A stretch of DNA of 30,760 nucleotides, taken from positions 1 to 30,760 of the forward strand of contig USQL01000013.1 of the NCBI GenBank assembly GCA_900556935.1, written 5' to 3'. Made by a program: the position numbers and the translations under genes. Position 1 is the first letter of the stretch. Every line of letters starts with the position of its first letter. This DNA comes from an uncultured Eubacteriales bacterium. GTDB taxonomy: Bacteria > Bacillota > Clostridia > Oscillospirales > Oscillospiraceae. Below are positions 7,590 to 15,427 of the stretch, one piece after another. The notes below the pieces were generated by a model. That model had not been told where the DNA came from. It was given only the letters and a program-made list of their open reading frames with translations, and made no database searches.

Positions 7590-8871
7590 GGGAGCAGTCC
7601 TCCTTAGGGTTGTGAAGTGAGAAGCAGACAAAGCCCGCCAGGGCAAAGACAGCGGCGCTGAGATTCCGGTGGGTCATCCAGTAGTGCTGGGAGGAATGGT
7701 TGCGCAGCAGCAGATACCACACAAAGGGCACCGCGAAGCACAGGGCCAGGACGGCCAGACGGCCCTTGTCCGGGGAAAACCGACAGTGCTTGCCCAGCAG
7801 CAGCCACAGAAGCCCAAGCAGCAGCACAATGGCCAAAAGCACATATCCGGCGGTTAAATAGACGGAGAGGTTCTTCCCAACCACGCCCCAAAAGCTGATC
7901 CTGGCGCTGCCTGCCAGGTCGGAGACCTGGCTTCCGGAGCGGATGCGGACCTGATTGAGTGCGTCCGAGAGTACCTTTTCCCCGGTAAGCAGCTCGGCCA
8001 GCACCCATTTGCTGCCCCACATGCCGCCGTAGCCGAAGCCCCAGGCGGCCCCGGAGCCAACGGCGTGAACAAGGGCCTCTTTCCCGGTCTGGGAATCCAG
8101 CAGCGCCTGGAGGGCAAGGCATACCCCCACCACCGCGGCGGGATAGGTCAGAAAGTCAAAAAAGGCGGTGCCGATGCCGAGAAACAGAAACAGAAGATAC
8201 CCGTTTTCCTTTTTCCAGGTTTCTAAGGAAAGCATGGCCAGCGCCCCGCCCAGGGTCAGGACATACATGCTGGTGTATTGCAGGCTCATGGCCGTTGAGA
8301 TGGGGTTCAGGCTCAGAATCATCAGCGCCATGGGAACGGCCAGCCTGCGCCCCCCCTTCCGGAAGGCCAGCAGCAGGACCGCCGCGGCCAGACAGAACTG
8401 GAAGTAGGCATCCATGGTCCGAATCTGGGGCAGGGAGAAAAACAGCAGCAGGGGCTTGAGGTACAGAAGATACCCGTTCCAGTACCGGGCATAGCTGCTG
8501 ACGGGCCCCCGGTGCTCTCCGTAGACATAGCGGATGAGGGAGGTGATGGGGTCCCCTGTTTCATAGAATTCCACCCGGCGGTTGAGCATGGCCTCCTGCA
8601 GAAGGTGGTGCCGGTCCCGGTTATAGATGGCGGTCTGCATCATGATGGCATCGGTATAGCCATCCAAGCGGGTGGACATGTCGTCCGGCGGGGCCCAGAA
8701 GAAGCTTCCGCCCTCGTTTTCCAGAAGGGGGATGCTGCGGTCCACATTGGTGTGCATCCGTCCGGTGGGGATGGCATAGACCGCGGTCATCAGTACAGTG
8801 CCCGCCAGAACGGAAATGAGCAGCCAGAGCAGACAGCGAAGGGCATGCCTGCCCAGAGAGGTTCGATTCAT
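7582..8871 (-). CDS. Polytopic membrane protein of the glycosylation cluster, possible GT-C transferase
   Basis: A 429-residue protein. The ATG at 8871 follows GAAAGGA by about 10 bases; a GTG seven codons upstream overlaps that ribosome site and is not used. One N-terminal hydrophobic segment (about 12-32) is followed by a large presumed extracellular region (about 33-130) rich in Asp and Arg. Then come around eight hydrophobic segments. This first-loop-plus-helices layout is typical of GT-C enzymes that use polyprenyl-phosphate sugars, but I see no diagnostic motif. The overlap with the GtrB-like gene is the best functional clue: the GT2 would make the lipid-linked sugar and this protein could flip it or transfer it to a surface polymer. 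Confidence 0.65.
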   Translation of the reverse strand: MNRTSLGRHALRCLLWLLISVLAGTVLMTAVYAIPTGRMHTNVDRSIPLLENEGGSFFWAPPDDMSTRLDGYTDAIMMQTAIYNRDRHHLLQEAMLNRRVEFYETGDPITSLIRYVYGEHRGPVSSYARYWNGYLLYLKPLLLFFSLPQIRTMDAYFQFCLAAAVLLLAFRKGGRRLAVPMALMILSLNPISTAMSLQYTSMYVLTLGGALAMLSLETWKKENGYLLFLFLGIGTAFFDFLTYPAAVVGVCLALQALLDSQTGKEALVHAVGSGAAWGFGYGGMWGSKWVLAELLTGEKVLSDALNQVRIRSGSQVSDLAGSARISFWGVVGKNLSVYLTAGYVLLAIVLLLGLLWLLLGKHCRFSPDKGRLAVLALCFAVPFVWYLLLRNHSSQHYWMTHRNLSAAVFALAGFVCFSLHNPKEDCSHG

Positions 8872-8910
8872 GGGAATGTCAGTTCCTTTCACTGCGTCGT
8901 AATTTTCCCC

Positions 8911-8916
8911 ATTATA
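8911..8916 (-). promoter_or_regulatory. Extended -10 promoter of the polytopic protein / GT2 pair
   Basis: On the minus strand TATAAT (8911-8916) is preceded by TGT, an extended -10 (TGnTATAAT). The -35 region (TGGTTT) is poor, as is common for extended -10 promoters. It lies just after the terminator of the upstream gene, so 8871-6651 forms its own two-gene unit. Confidence 0.6.
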
Positions 8917-8929
8917 ACATACATGCAGG

Positions 8930-8963
8930 AAAAAAACCAGCCAATTCCGCAGAAAAGGCTGGC
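8930..8963 (-). terminator. Terminator of the GtrII-like gene
   Basis: On the minus strand GCCAGCC pairs with GGCTGG, followed by TTTTTTT (8930-8936). It lies 15 bases after the stop codon at 8978. Confidence 0.85.
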
Positions 8964-8977
8964 TTTCTGTCCGGCGC

Positions 8978-10519
8978 TCAGCCGCCCCAGAATTTTACCA
9001 CCAGGGTGTCGCCAATCATGGCCATAGAGCCGCTGTCCGGATAGGAGGGCATGGCCATTACCTGGGGCAGGTCCTGATAGTCGGCAGGGTCCGCGTATTC
9101 CGGAACGAAACCGCACCAAATATTCAGATAGTCCCGGAATCCGTCACTGATGGCGGATACGTGGTAGGAAAAGGGAAGGGCGGAGACCACCTCCAGCTCC
9201 GGAATATCCGGAAAGGTGGCATCCATCTGCGCGTTCTTGCTGACAAAGGCAACCTTGGTCTGGGCAGTGTAGCCCGGGAACTGCTTGATTTGAGTGGCGA
9301 GCTGATTGAGATAGCTGATGGAGCGCTGCTGATAAATTTCAAACTGGGTTGCGTAAATATTGTCGTAGCGGACGTAACACAGTGCGGTGAAAACCAGAAC
9401 CGCGGCGGCAAGCCTGCGCAGGGGGACAGAAACAGGAACATGCTCTGCCAGGTCGCACAGCGCGACGAAAACCATCGCCTGACAGTAGACCATCAGAACA
9501 TGGCTGTCCTGAAAATCGCTCAGAACGTAGATAAAGTTGACGGCCAGGGGGAAGGCGGCCATACCCAGAATCAGGGTAAGGAGCCGGGCTGGGCTGCTCT
9601 TTCTCGCGCGATACAGCAGCAGGAGGGCGTAGAGAAAATCCAAGACAAGGGTTACGTAATACAATGGAAGGGTTTGAAAGGGAAACGCGTGGGCCCGCCT
9701 GGAGGCGGCTCCGGGGCGGAAGAAAAGGAAAAGAGCCTGGCGTACCCGCCGGAGATACACGGAGAGTCCGCGGCTTGTCATATCGCTGATGCCCATATAG
9801 CTGTCCAGGACTGTACCGCTGAGCTTCACAGCCAGAGTATTGGCGGCCAGGTAGAGCCCCAGGGCCAGCGCGCAGACCAGGGCATTGCACAGAAGGGCAC
9901 GGACCAAATCCATCCAGGTCCAGCGTTCTGCCCCGGCGACGCGGTGCAGAAACACCAGCAGGAGCAGGCATAGGGAAAAGGCAAAATTGGCCTGATAGAT
10001 GCCGGTGCTGCAGGCGATCAGAACGATGCCGCCCAGATATCCCCAGCGCCTCTTGATTGTCAGCCAGACGCCCAGGGCAGCCAGAAGATAACCGAAGGTG
10101 TAGTACGGTGCGGTAAAGGCATAGCCAAACAGGCTGCAAATACTGGGGAAAACCGTCAGAATGCCGCAGACGAGGACTACACTCCGCTTCCGCTTCAGCT
10201 CCAGAAGAGAAACCAGAACCCCTTGGGTAAGACCCAGGAACAGAAGCGTCAGAAGGCCGTTCCACTCCGAGGTGCTGAAATGGCCGCTGCCGAACACCCG
10301 GGAGACAAGCTCTCCCAGCAGTCCGAGAAACCACCGGCCGGAGCTATAGGTTGCGCCAACGGAGAAAAAGTAATGGATGTCGTCATGTACGGACAGCTTT
10401 TGAAACAGCAACACGCCGTAGGAGGCAATGCCGAACAGCATGCAGCTCAGCAGTGCCAGCGGCAGCATCGGGAAATTATCTTCCAGAAAGGAACGAAAAG
10501 AAAATGGGGATTTCTTCAT
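8978..10519 (-). CDS. GtrII-like glucosyltransferase-domain membrane protein
   Basis: A 513-residue protein with about ten hydrophobic segments. The first loop after helix 1 carries VHDDIHYF (Asp-Asp, the expected GT-C acidic site) and then YSSGRWFLGLLGEL. Later there is CSTGIYQANFAFSLCLL. These are the features of the Glucos_trans_II (GtrII) family, which in other bacteria transfers glucose from bactoprenyl phosphate to surface polysaccharide. The soluble C-terminal part (about 390-513) is presumably extracellular. The ATG at 10519 has AAAGGAG 7 bases upstream. A GtrB-like synthase lies in the next unit (6651), giving the two enzymatic parts of a Gtr-type system. The acceptor is likely a wall polymer; that is inference. 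Confidence 0.78.
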   Translation of the reverse strand: MKKSPFSFRSFLEDNFPMLPLALLSCMLFGIASYGVLLFQKLSVHDDIHYFFSVGATYSSGRWFLGLLGELVSRVFGSGHFSTSEWNGLLTLLFLGLTQGVLVSLLELKRKRSVVLVCGILTVFPSICSLFGYAFTAPYYTFGYLLAALGVWLTIKRRWGYLGGIVLIACSTGIYQANFAFSLCLLLLVFLHRVAGAERWTWMDLVRALLCNALVCALALGLYLAANTLAVKLSGTVLDSYMGISDMTSRGLSVYLRRVRQALFLFFRPGAASRRAHAFPFQTLPLYYVTLVLDFLYALLLLYRARKSSPARLLTLILGMAAFPLAVNFIYVLSDFQDSHVLMVYCQAMVFVALCDLAEHVPVSVPLRRLAAAVLVFTALCYVRYDNIYATQFEIYQQRSISYLNQLATQIKQFPGYTAQTKVAFVSKNAQMDATFPDIPELEVVSALPFSYHVSAISDGFRDYLNIWCGFVPEYADPADYQDLPQVMAMPSYPDSGSMAMIGDTLVVKFWGG

Positions 10520-10679
10520 AACAGACTCCTTTGCGTTGCATATCTATATCAGGACGATGCCAGTATACAGCATGGAAACGGAAAAGTCCAGCGGTAATTT
10601 TGAGGGTAGGGCGGTGGGCAACTTGAACAATAGTGTCAAAGACAGCCCTCCCTGCGGCAGCTTTTTTGCTGAATTTTAC
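10520..10679. other. Divergent regulatory region between the GtrII-like gene and rny
   Basis: The first part of a 369-base gap without a coding gene. It holds the minus-strand promoter at 10562-10590 and no credible open reading frame. CAGC-TTTTTT-GCTG near 10660-10673 is a small inverted repeat of unclear meaning. The rny promoter and leader fill the rest of the gap. Confidence 0.5.
10562..10590 (-). promoter_or_regulatory. Promoter of the GtrII-like gene
   Basis: On the minus strand, TGGACT (10585-10590, 4 of 6 matches) and TATACT (10562-10567) are 17 bases apart. The leader to the ATG at 10519 is about 35 bases. Confidence 0.55.
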
Positions 10680-10708
10680 TTGACATTTGTCTTTTCTACC
10701 GATACAAT
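10680..10708 (+). promoter_or_regulatory. Promoter of rny
   Basis: TTGACA (10680-10685) and TACAAT (10703-10708) are 17 bases apart. The predicted start near 10715 gives a leader of about 175 bases before the ATG at 10889. Confidence 0.8.
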
Positions 10709-10714
10709 AAGACG

Positions 10715-10888
10715 TGATGTGAGCTACCCTCCGGGCAGCTCCTTTACCGGCGCATCAGCCGGGGTATGCGTTTTGCGCCTTGTGGCGTTTTGCGATAGAT
10801 TGGCATTTGCCAAAATCAGCTCAATTTCACATGCACAATCCGCAGCCCTCCTGCGCCTATTTTACGGAAGGAGGTGCGTTGTGGAATT
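10715..10888 (+). ncRNA. Structured 5' leader of rny
   Basis: The leader contains a hairpin GAGCT-a-CCC...GGG-c-AGCTC (10721-10741), a hairpin CCGGC-GCATCA-GCCGG (10747-10762), a direct repeat of GCGTTTTGCG (10768-10777 and 10785-10794) and a palindrome TTGGCA-TT-TGCCAA (10800-10813). No known riboswitch class is recognised. The ribosome site GGAAGGAGG (10866-10874) is 14 bases from the ATG, longer than usual. The leader could be a cis-regulatory RNA; this is an inference from structure and length. Confidence 0.45.
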
Positions 10889-12439
10889 ATGGAATGGTAT
10901 ACGATTCTAGCAATCGTTCTGGGTGTTCTGGTGGCAGCCGCACTGGGCTTTTTCGGCGGTTTTCTGTACCGGAAAAAGGTCGCGGAGCGGGAAATCGGCT
11001 CTGCGGAGGCAGAGGCAACCCGCCTGATCAATGAGGCAATCCGAAACGGTGAAAACCGGAAGAAGGAAATGCTGCTGGAGGCCAAGGACGAAATCCATAA
11101 ATCCCGCACAGAAAACGACAGAGAAGTCAAAGAGCGCCGTGCCGAACTGACCAAACAGGAGCGCCGGCTTGAACAGAAAGAGACCACCCTGGACAAGAAG
11201 ACCGAAGCTTTTGAGCGGAAGGAAGAGGACTTAAACCGCCGTCTGGCCAGCGTCGCCCAGACCCAGGCGGAGGCGGAAAAAATCCGCCAGCAGCAGCTGG
11301 AAACCCTGGAGCAGCTCTCCGGCCTGACTCAGGACCAGGCCAAGCAGTATCTGCTTGACAGCATTGAAAACGATGTCCGTCACGAGGCCGCGATGAAGAT
11401 CAAGGAGATCGAGCAGCAGCTGAAGGACGAGGCGGAGGAAAAGGGCAGGGAGATCATCGCAACCGCTATTCAGCGCTGCGCCGCCGACCATGCCGCCGAG
11501 ACCACCGTCTCCGTGGTGGCCCTGCCCAACGACGAGATGAAGGGCCGGATTATCGGCCGGGAGGGCCGGAACATCCGGACCCTGGAGACCATCACCGGTG
11601 TAGACCTGATCATCGACGATACCCCCGAGGCCATTACCGTTTCCAGCTTCGACCCGGTCCGCCGGGAGGTGGCAAGGCTTGCCCTGGAGAAGCTGATTTT
11701 GGACGGACGGATTCACCCCACCCGCATCGAGGACATGGTGGAGAAGGCCCGCAAGGAAGTGGACCGCACCATCCGGGAGGAGGGCGAGCGGGCCTGCTAC
11801 GAGACCGGCGTGCACAACCTGAACCCGGAGCTTATCAAGATTCTGGGCCGTCAGAAGTACCGTACCTCCTACGGTCAGAACGTGCTGAACCACTCCATCG
11901 AGGTTGCCCATATCGCGGGCCTGATGGCCGCCGAGCTGGGTGTGGATGTGGCCCTGGCCAAGCGGGCGGGCCTGCTGCATGACCTGGGCAAGGCCATCGA
12001 CCATGAGGTGGAGGGCAGCCATGTGCAGCTGGGCGCGGATCTGGCCCGGAAGTACAAGGAAAACCCCGTTGTCATCAATGCCATCGAGGCCCACCACGGC
12101 GACGTGGAGCCGAAGACCGTGATTGCCGTCCTGATTCAGGCGGCAGACGCCATCTCTGCCGCCCGTCCCGGTGCCCGCAGAGAGAACGTAGAGAACTATA
12201 TCCGCCGCCTGCAAAAGCTGGAGGAGCTCACCGGCTCCTATCCCGGCGTGGAGAAGGCCTATGCCATCCAGGCGGGTCGAGAGGTGCGGATTATGGTCAA
12301 GCCCGAGGTTGTTTCCGAGGACAACATGATTCTCCTTGCCCGGGACATTGCCAAGAAGATCGAGGCCGAGCTGGAATACCCCGGCCAGATCAAGGTCAAC
12401 GTCATCCGGGAGACCAAGGCTGTGGAATTCGCCAAGTAA
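10889..12439 (+). CDS. rny: Ribonuclease Y
   Basis: A 516-residue protein of typical length. Residues 1-26 are the N-terminal membrane anchor, and about 30-200 form the long charged coiled coil rich in Glu, Lys and Arg. The KH RNA-binding domain has GRIIGREGRNIR from residue 219. The HD domain has HSIEVAHIAGLMAAELG and the metal-binding LLHDLGKAIDHEVEGSH with His364-Asp365. RNase Y is the membrane-bound endonuclease that starts mRNA decay in many Firmicutes. The only other in-frame start, GTG at 10874, overlaps the ribosome site, so the ATG is chosen despite the 14-base spacing. It is followed directly by a terminator, so it is monocistronic. Confidence 0.97.
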   Translation: MEWYTILAIVLGVLVAAALGFFGGFLYRKKVAEREIGSAEAEATRLINEAIRNGENRKKEMLLEAKDEIHKSRTENDREVKERRAELTKQERRLEQKETTLDKKTEAFERKEEDLNRRLASVAQTQAEAEKIRQQQLETLEQLSGLTQDQAKQYLLDSIENDVRHEAAMKIKEIEQQLKDEAEEKGREIIATAIQRCAADHAAETTVSVVALPNDEMKGRIIGREGRNIRTLETITGVDLIIDDTPEAITVSSFDPVRREVARLALEKLILDGRIHPTRIEDMVEKARKEVDRTIREEGERACYETGVHNLNPELIKILGRQKYRTSYGQNVLNHSIEVAHIAGLMAAELGVDVALAKRAGLLHDLGKAIDHEVEGSHVQLGADLARKYKENPVVINAIEAHHGDVEPKTVIAVLIQAADAISAARPGARRENVENYIRRLQKLEELTGSYPGVEKAYAIQAGREVRIMVKPEVVSEDNMILLARDIAKKIEAELEYPGQIKVNVIRETKAVEFAK

Positions 12440-12451
12440 AAATTGTATTTT

Positions 12452-12490
12452 CCCGTAGGGGCGGCTGACAGCCGCCCCTATTTCTATTAA
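12452..12490 (+). terminator. Terminator of rny, member of the GTAGGGG palindrome family
   Basis: TAGGGGCGGCTG (12456-12467) pairs with CAGCCGCCCCTA (12469-12480) across a 1-base centre, followed by TTTCTATTAATTTT. The CCGTAGGGG start is shared with the palindrome at 1674-1702. Confidence 0.8.
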
Positions 12491-12530
12491 TTTTCCACAA
12501 ACCCGCCGGAAAGGGTAGAATTTTTCCACA
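12491..12530 (+). promoter_or_regulatory. Two DnaA-box-like nonamers in direct repeat
   Basis: TTTTCCACA occurs at 12491-12499 and again at 12522-12530, each followed by AAC and later TAGAAT. The nonamer fits the relaxed DnaA-box consensus TTWTNCACA. The copies are 31 bases apart (about three helical turns), on the same strand, and 47-86 bases before the U32 gene start. The TAGAAT at 12516-12521 or 12539-12544 could be a -10 box. DnaA binding is inferred from sequence only. Confidence 0.4.
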
Positions 12531-12576
12531 AACTATGATAGAATGTCCCCAAGTATACCATATGGAGAGGATACCT

Positions 12577-14661
12577 ATGTTGGAATTGCTGGCCCCTGCG
12601 GGGTCGATGGATGCGCTGCGGGCTGCGGTGCAGAATGGTGCCAACGCCGTTTACCTGGGCGTGGGTGCCTTTAATGCCCGGCAAAGCGCCAAGAACTTTA
12701 CAGTAGATACCCTGACGGAGGCCCTGCGGTATTGCCATGTCCGGGGGGTACAGGTCCACCTGACCCTCAATACCTTGGTGACGGACCGGGAGATGCAGGC
12801 CGTCCGGGATTTGATTCGCACCGCCGCCCAGGCGGGGGTGGATGCTTTTATTGTCCAGGACTGGGGCGTGGTGCAGCTGTGCCGCCAGATTGCCCCCCAT
12901 GTGCCGGTGCATGGCTCCACCCAGATGACGGTCCATTCCCTGGCCGGGGTCCAGATGTGCGCCGCCATGGGCATGGCCCGGGTGGTGCTGAGCCGGGAGC
13001 TCAACCGGCAGGAGATTGCCTATATCTGCGCCAATTCCCCCATTGAAATCGAGATTTTCGGCCACGGCGCATTGTGCATGTGCTATTCCGGGCAGTGTTA
13101 CCTGTCCGCCATGATTGGCTCCCGGTCCGGCAACCGGGGCCGTTGCGCCCAGCCCTGCCGTCAGAGCTACGGCTATTCCCGCTGGGAAAACAAGTACCCC
13201 CTGAGCCTGAAGGACAACTGCCTTGTCAAATACGTCAAGCAGATTGAAGAAATGGGCGTGGCCTCTTTGAAGCTGGAGGGCCGGATGAAGCGGCCGGAGT
13301 ATGTGGCCGCGGTGACCAGGGTTTACCGCCAGGCCATCGACGGCGAGCCGGTTTCCCAGGAGATGATGGATACCCTTCTTTCCGCCTTTAACCGCCAGGG
13401 CTTTACCGCCGGGTATTACCAGGGTAAGGTGGATAGAAAAATGTTCGGCATCCACGAGGATACCCCGGAGGACCAGAAATTTCTGCTTGCCGCCCGCCAG
13501 AGCTTTGAAAGCGGGGAAGCGCCCCTGGTGGACATCAAGTTCCGGGCGGTGGTCACGGTGGATGGCAGCAGCCTGACGGCCACGGACGAGGAGGGCCATA
13601 TGTGCATGGCCCAGGGCCCCATGCCGGAGCGGGCCATGAATGTGCCCCTCACCGGTCAGGCCCTGGCCCAGCGGGTGAGCAAAACCGGCGGCACCCCCTT
13701 CCGCTGTGTGGAGGTGCGGACCCAGGTGGACCCGGGGCTGATGCTCTCCGCCGCCGCCATCAACGCCATGCGCCGGGACGTGCTGAACCAGATGACTGCC
13801 CTGCGGGCAAGGCGGGAGGACCATCCCGTCCGCCGGGCCAAGGAGATTCCCTATTTCAAGGGCCCCACGGACCAGCCGGGGCTGACCGTCCAGGTGTCCA
13901 GCCTGGAGCAGCTGACCCCCAGGCTTCTGGAGTCCGAGGTCAGTATGCTCTATGTCCCCCTGCATCTTCTGGCGGCGGATGCCAAGCTCTGCCAGCTTTT
14001 GGCGAACCGTGGCCGGGTGGCCGCGGTGCTGCCCCGCATCGTCCACGATGACGAGCTGCCCAGACTGCGCAACCGCATGAGCCAGGTTCGGACCCTGGGC
14101 ATCCGGGACTGCCTGGTAGGCAATATAGGCTTGCTTATCCCTGCCAAGGAGGCGGGCTTCCGGCTCCGGGGGGATTTCGGGCTGAATATCTTCAACTCCG
14201 CCTCTGCCAATGTGGCGAGGGAACTAAAGCTTGCCTCGGCAACCCTGAGCTTTGAAATGACCCTGCCCCAGGTGCGGGATATCAGCAAGGCGGTGAATAT
14301 GGAGCTGATTGCCTATGGCCGGCTGCCTTTGATGATTACAGAGCAGTGTCTCATCAAAAACAAATCCGGGGAGTGCGCCTGCCAGAGCGGGGTCCCCGTG
14401 AAGCTGACGGACAAGACGGGCGCGGATTTCCCGGTGATGAAGGAGGCGGACACCTGTCGGTCTCTGCTCCTCAACGGCAAAAAGCTCTATTGGCTGGACC
14501 GCCAGAACGATTTGGCAAAGCTGGGCCTGTGGGCCATCCGGCTGAATTTCACCACGGAAAACGCCCGGGAGGTGGACCGGATTCTGGAAGAATACTTAGT
14601 CCCCACCTCCTTCGACCCCGGTGCCTGCACGAGAGGCTTATACTTGCGGGGTGTGGAGTGA
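12577..14661 (+). CDS. U32 peptidase-family protein with C-terminal DUF3656 (RlhA-like)
   Basis: A 694-residue protein from the ATG at 12577, preceded by GGAGAGG; fourteen in-frame upstream codons lack a ribosome site and homologues start MLELLAPAGS. Residues about 1-320 are the U32 domain. The U32 signature EIFGHGALCMCYSGQCYLS is followed by GRCAQPC, giving cysteines C167, C174, C190 and C194 in the spacing expected for an iron-sulfur cluster. The rest includes the DUF3656 collagenase-associated domain with FNRQGFTAGYY. U32 proteins were once called collagenases, but E. coli RlhA acts in 23S rRNA C2501 hydroxylation, so RNA modification is the more likely role. It appears to be transcribed alone. 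Confidence 0.88.
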   Translation: MLELLAPAGSMDALRAAVQNGANAVYLGVGAFNARQSAKNFTVDTLTEALRYCHVRGVQVHLTLNTLVTDREMQAVRDLIRTAAQAGVDAFIVQDWGVVQLCRQIAPHVPVHGSTQMTVHSLAGVQMCAAMGMARVVLSRELNRQEIAYICANSPIEIEIFGHGALCMCYSGQCYLSAMIGSRSGNRGRCAQPCRQSYGYSRWENKYPLSLKDNCLVKYVKQIEEMGVASLKLEGRMKRPEYVAAVTRVYRQAIDGEPVSQEMMDTLLSAFNRQGFTAGYYQGKVDRKMFGIHEDTPEDQKFLLAARQSFESGEAPLVDIKFRAVVTVDGSSLTATDEEGHMCMAQGPMPERAMNVPLTGQALAQRVSKTGGTPFRCVEVRTQVDPGLMLSAAAINAMRRDVLNQMTALRARREDHPVRRAKEIPYFKGPTDQPGLTVQVSSLEQLTPRLLESEVSMLYVPLHLLAADAKLCQLLANRGRVAAVLPRIVHDDELPRLRNRMSQVRTLGIRDCLVGNIGLLIPAKEAGFRLRGDFGLNIFNSASANVARELKLASATLSFEMTLPQVRDISKAVNMELIAYGRLPLMITEQCLIKNKSGECACQSGVPVKLTDKTGADFPVMKEADTCRSLLLNGKKLYWLDRQNDLAKLGLWAIRLNFTTENAREVDRILEEYLVPTSFDPGACTRGLYLRGVE

Positions 14662-14666
14662 ATACA

Positions 14667-14763
14667 AAGGCTTCCCCTCCGGGGAAGCTGGCTCGCCCGT
14701 AGGGCGAGACTGATGAGGGGCAGTACGCAGAACCGATGCGGAGAAAGCCAAGGCGAATACGTA
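14667..14763 (+). repeat. Solo arm (copy A) of the CTGATGAGGG palindromic repeat family
   Basis: The unit reads in order: hairpin GGCTTCCCC-tcc-GGGGAAGC, then TGG, hairpin CTCGCCC-GTA-GGGCGAG, then ACTGATGAGGGGCAGTACGC, AGAACCG and a final GGCGAATACGTA. The same order occurs in arms at 19210-19304 and (inverted) 19523-19616. Here no partner arm is nearby. The rest of the gap to maf (14764-14845) is AT-rich with no clear promoter. Confidence 0.85.
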
Positions 14764-14845
14764 CCGACCAACGGCAGCACTATTTACGTTTCATTCAAAC
14801 CAAGTTCTTATTTTTGATGCAAAATAAATTGATTCCGAAGGGAAA

Positions 14846-15427
14846 ATGAAATTGATGCGATTGATTTTAGCGTCCGGGTCCCCCCGGCGGCGGGAGCTTA
14901 TGGGGGTGTTTGGCTTGCCCTTTACGGTGCGCAGTGCGGACATTGACGAGACTATGGACCCCCAGAAGCTGCCCTATGAAGAGGTGGCCCGGCTGAGCCT
15001 GCAAAAGGCCCTGGCCGTGCCCAGAGCGCCGGAGGACGTGGTGGTTGCGGCGGATACCGTGGTGGTCTGCCAGGGAAAGGTCCTGGGAAAGCCTAAGACA
15101 CAGGAGCGGGCCATGGAGATGCTCCGCCTGCTCTCCGGCCGGGAGCATCAGGTGATGACCGGCTGCACCGTTTTGCGGGGCGAGCAGCACGTGACCTTTA
15201 CGGAGGTCACCACCCTGCACTTCCGTCCCCTGACGGAGCGGGAAATCCGCCGCTATGCCGAAAGCGGAGAGCCCTTGGATAAGGCCGGGGCCTACGGCAT
15301 CCAGGGCGGCGGGGCACTGTTCTGCACCGGCATGGAGGGGGACTATTATAACGTTGTGGGACTTCCCCTGTGCCATTTGGGGCAGGTTTTGAAGGAAATG
15401 ATTCCGGAATGGGAGCAGGAGGCGTAA
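14846..15427 (+). CDS. maf: Maf-like nucleotide pyrophosphatase
   Basis: A 193-residue protein of normal Maf length. The N-terminus has MRLILASGSPRRREL, the substrate-binding SxSPRR motif. ADTVVV (about 70-75) carries the catalytic Asp, and DKAGAYGIQGGGALF is the conserved C-terminal region. Maf proteins hydrolyse non-canonical or UTP/dTTP-type nucleotides and are linked to septum formation. The ATG at 14846 is only 3 bases from GAAGGG; an ATG three codons later (14855) has 12-base spacing and may be the real start. Its stop codon abuts the mreC start, as in other Firmicutes where maf sits beside mre genes, so they form one operon. Confidence 0.93.
   Translation: MKLMRLILASGSPRRRELMGVFGLPFTVRSADIDETMDPQKLPYEEVARLSLQKALAVPRAPEDVVVAADTVVVCQGKVLGKPKTQERAMEMLRLLSGREHQVMTGCTVLRGEQHVTFTEVTTLHFRPLTEREIRRYAESGEPLDKAGAYGIQGGGALFCTGMEGDYYNVVGLPLCHLGQVLKEMIPEWEQEA

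Noticed and set aside
10636..10680. Terminator of an unknown small RNA before the rny promoter (GGCAGCTTTTTTGC)
   Set aside because: No convincing stem precedes the T-run and no promoter for a short transcript was found upstream on the plus strand.
14709..14726. Possible hammerhead ribozyme because of CTGATGA followed later by GAAA in the repeat arms
   Set aside because: The bases after CTGATGA do not form the required stem II with the bases before GAAA, and the GAAA is not conserved in the other arms.
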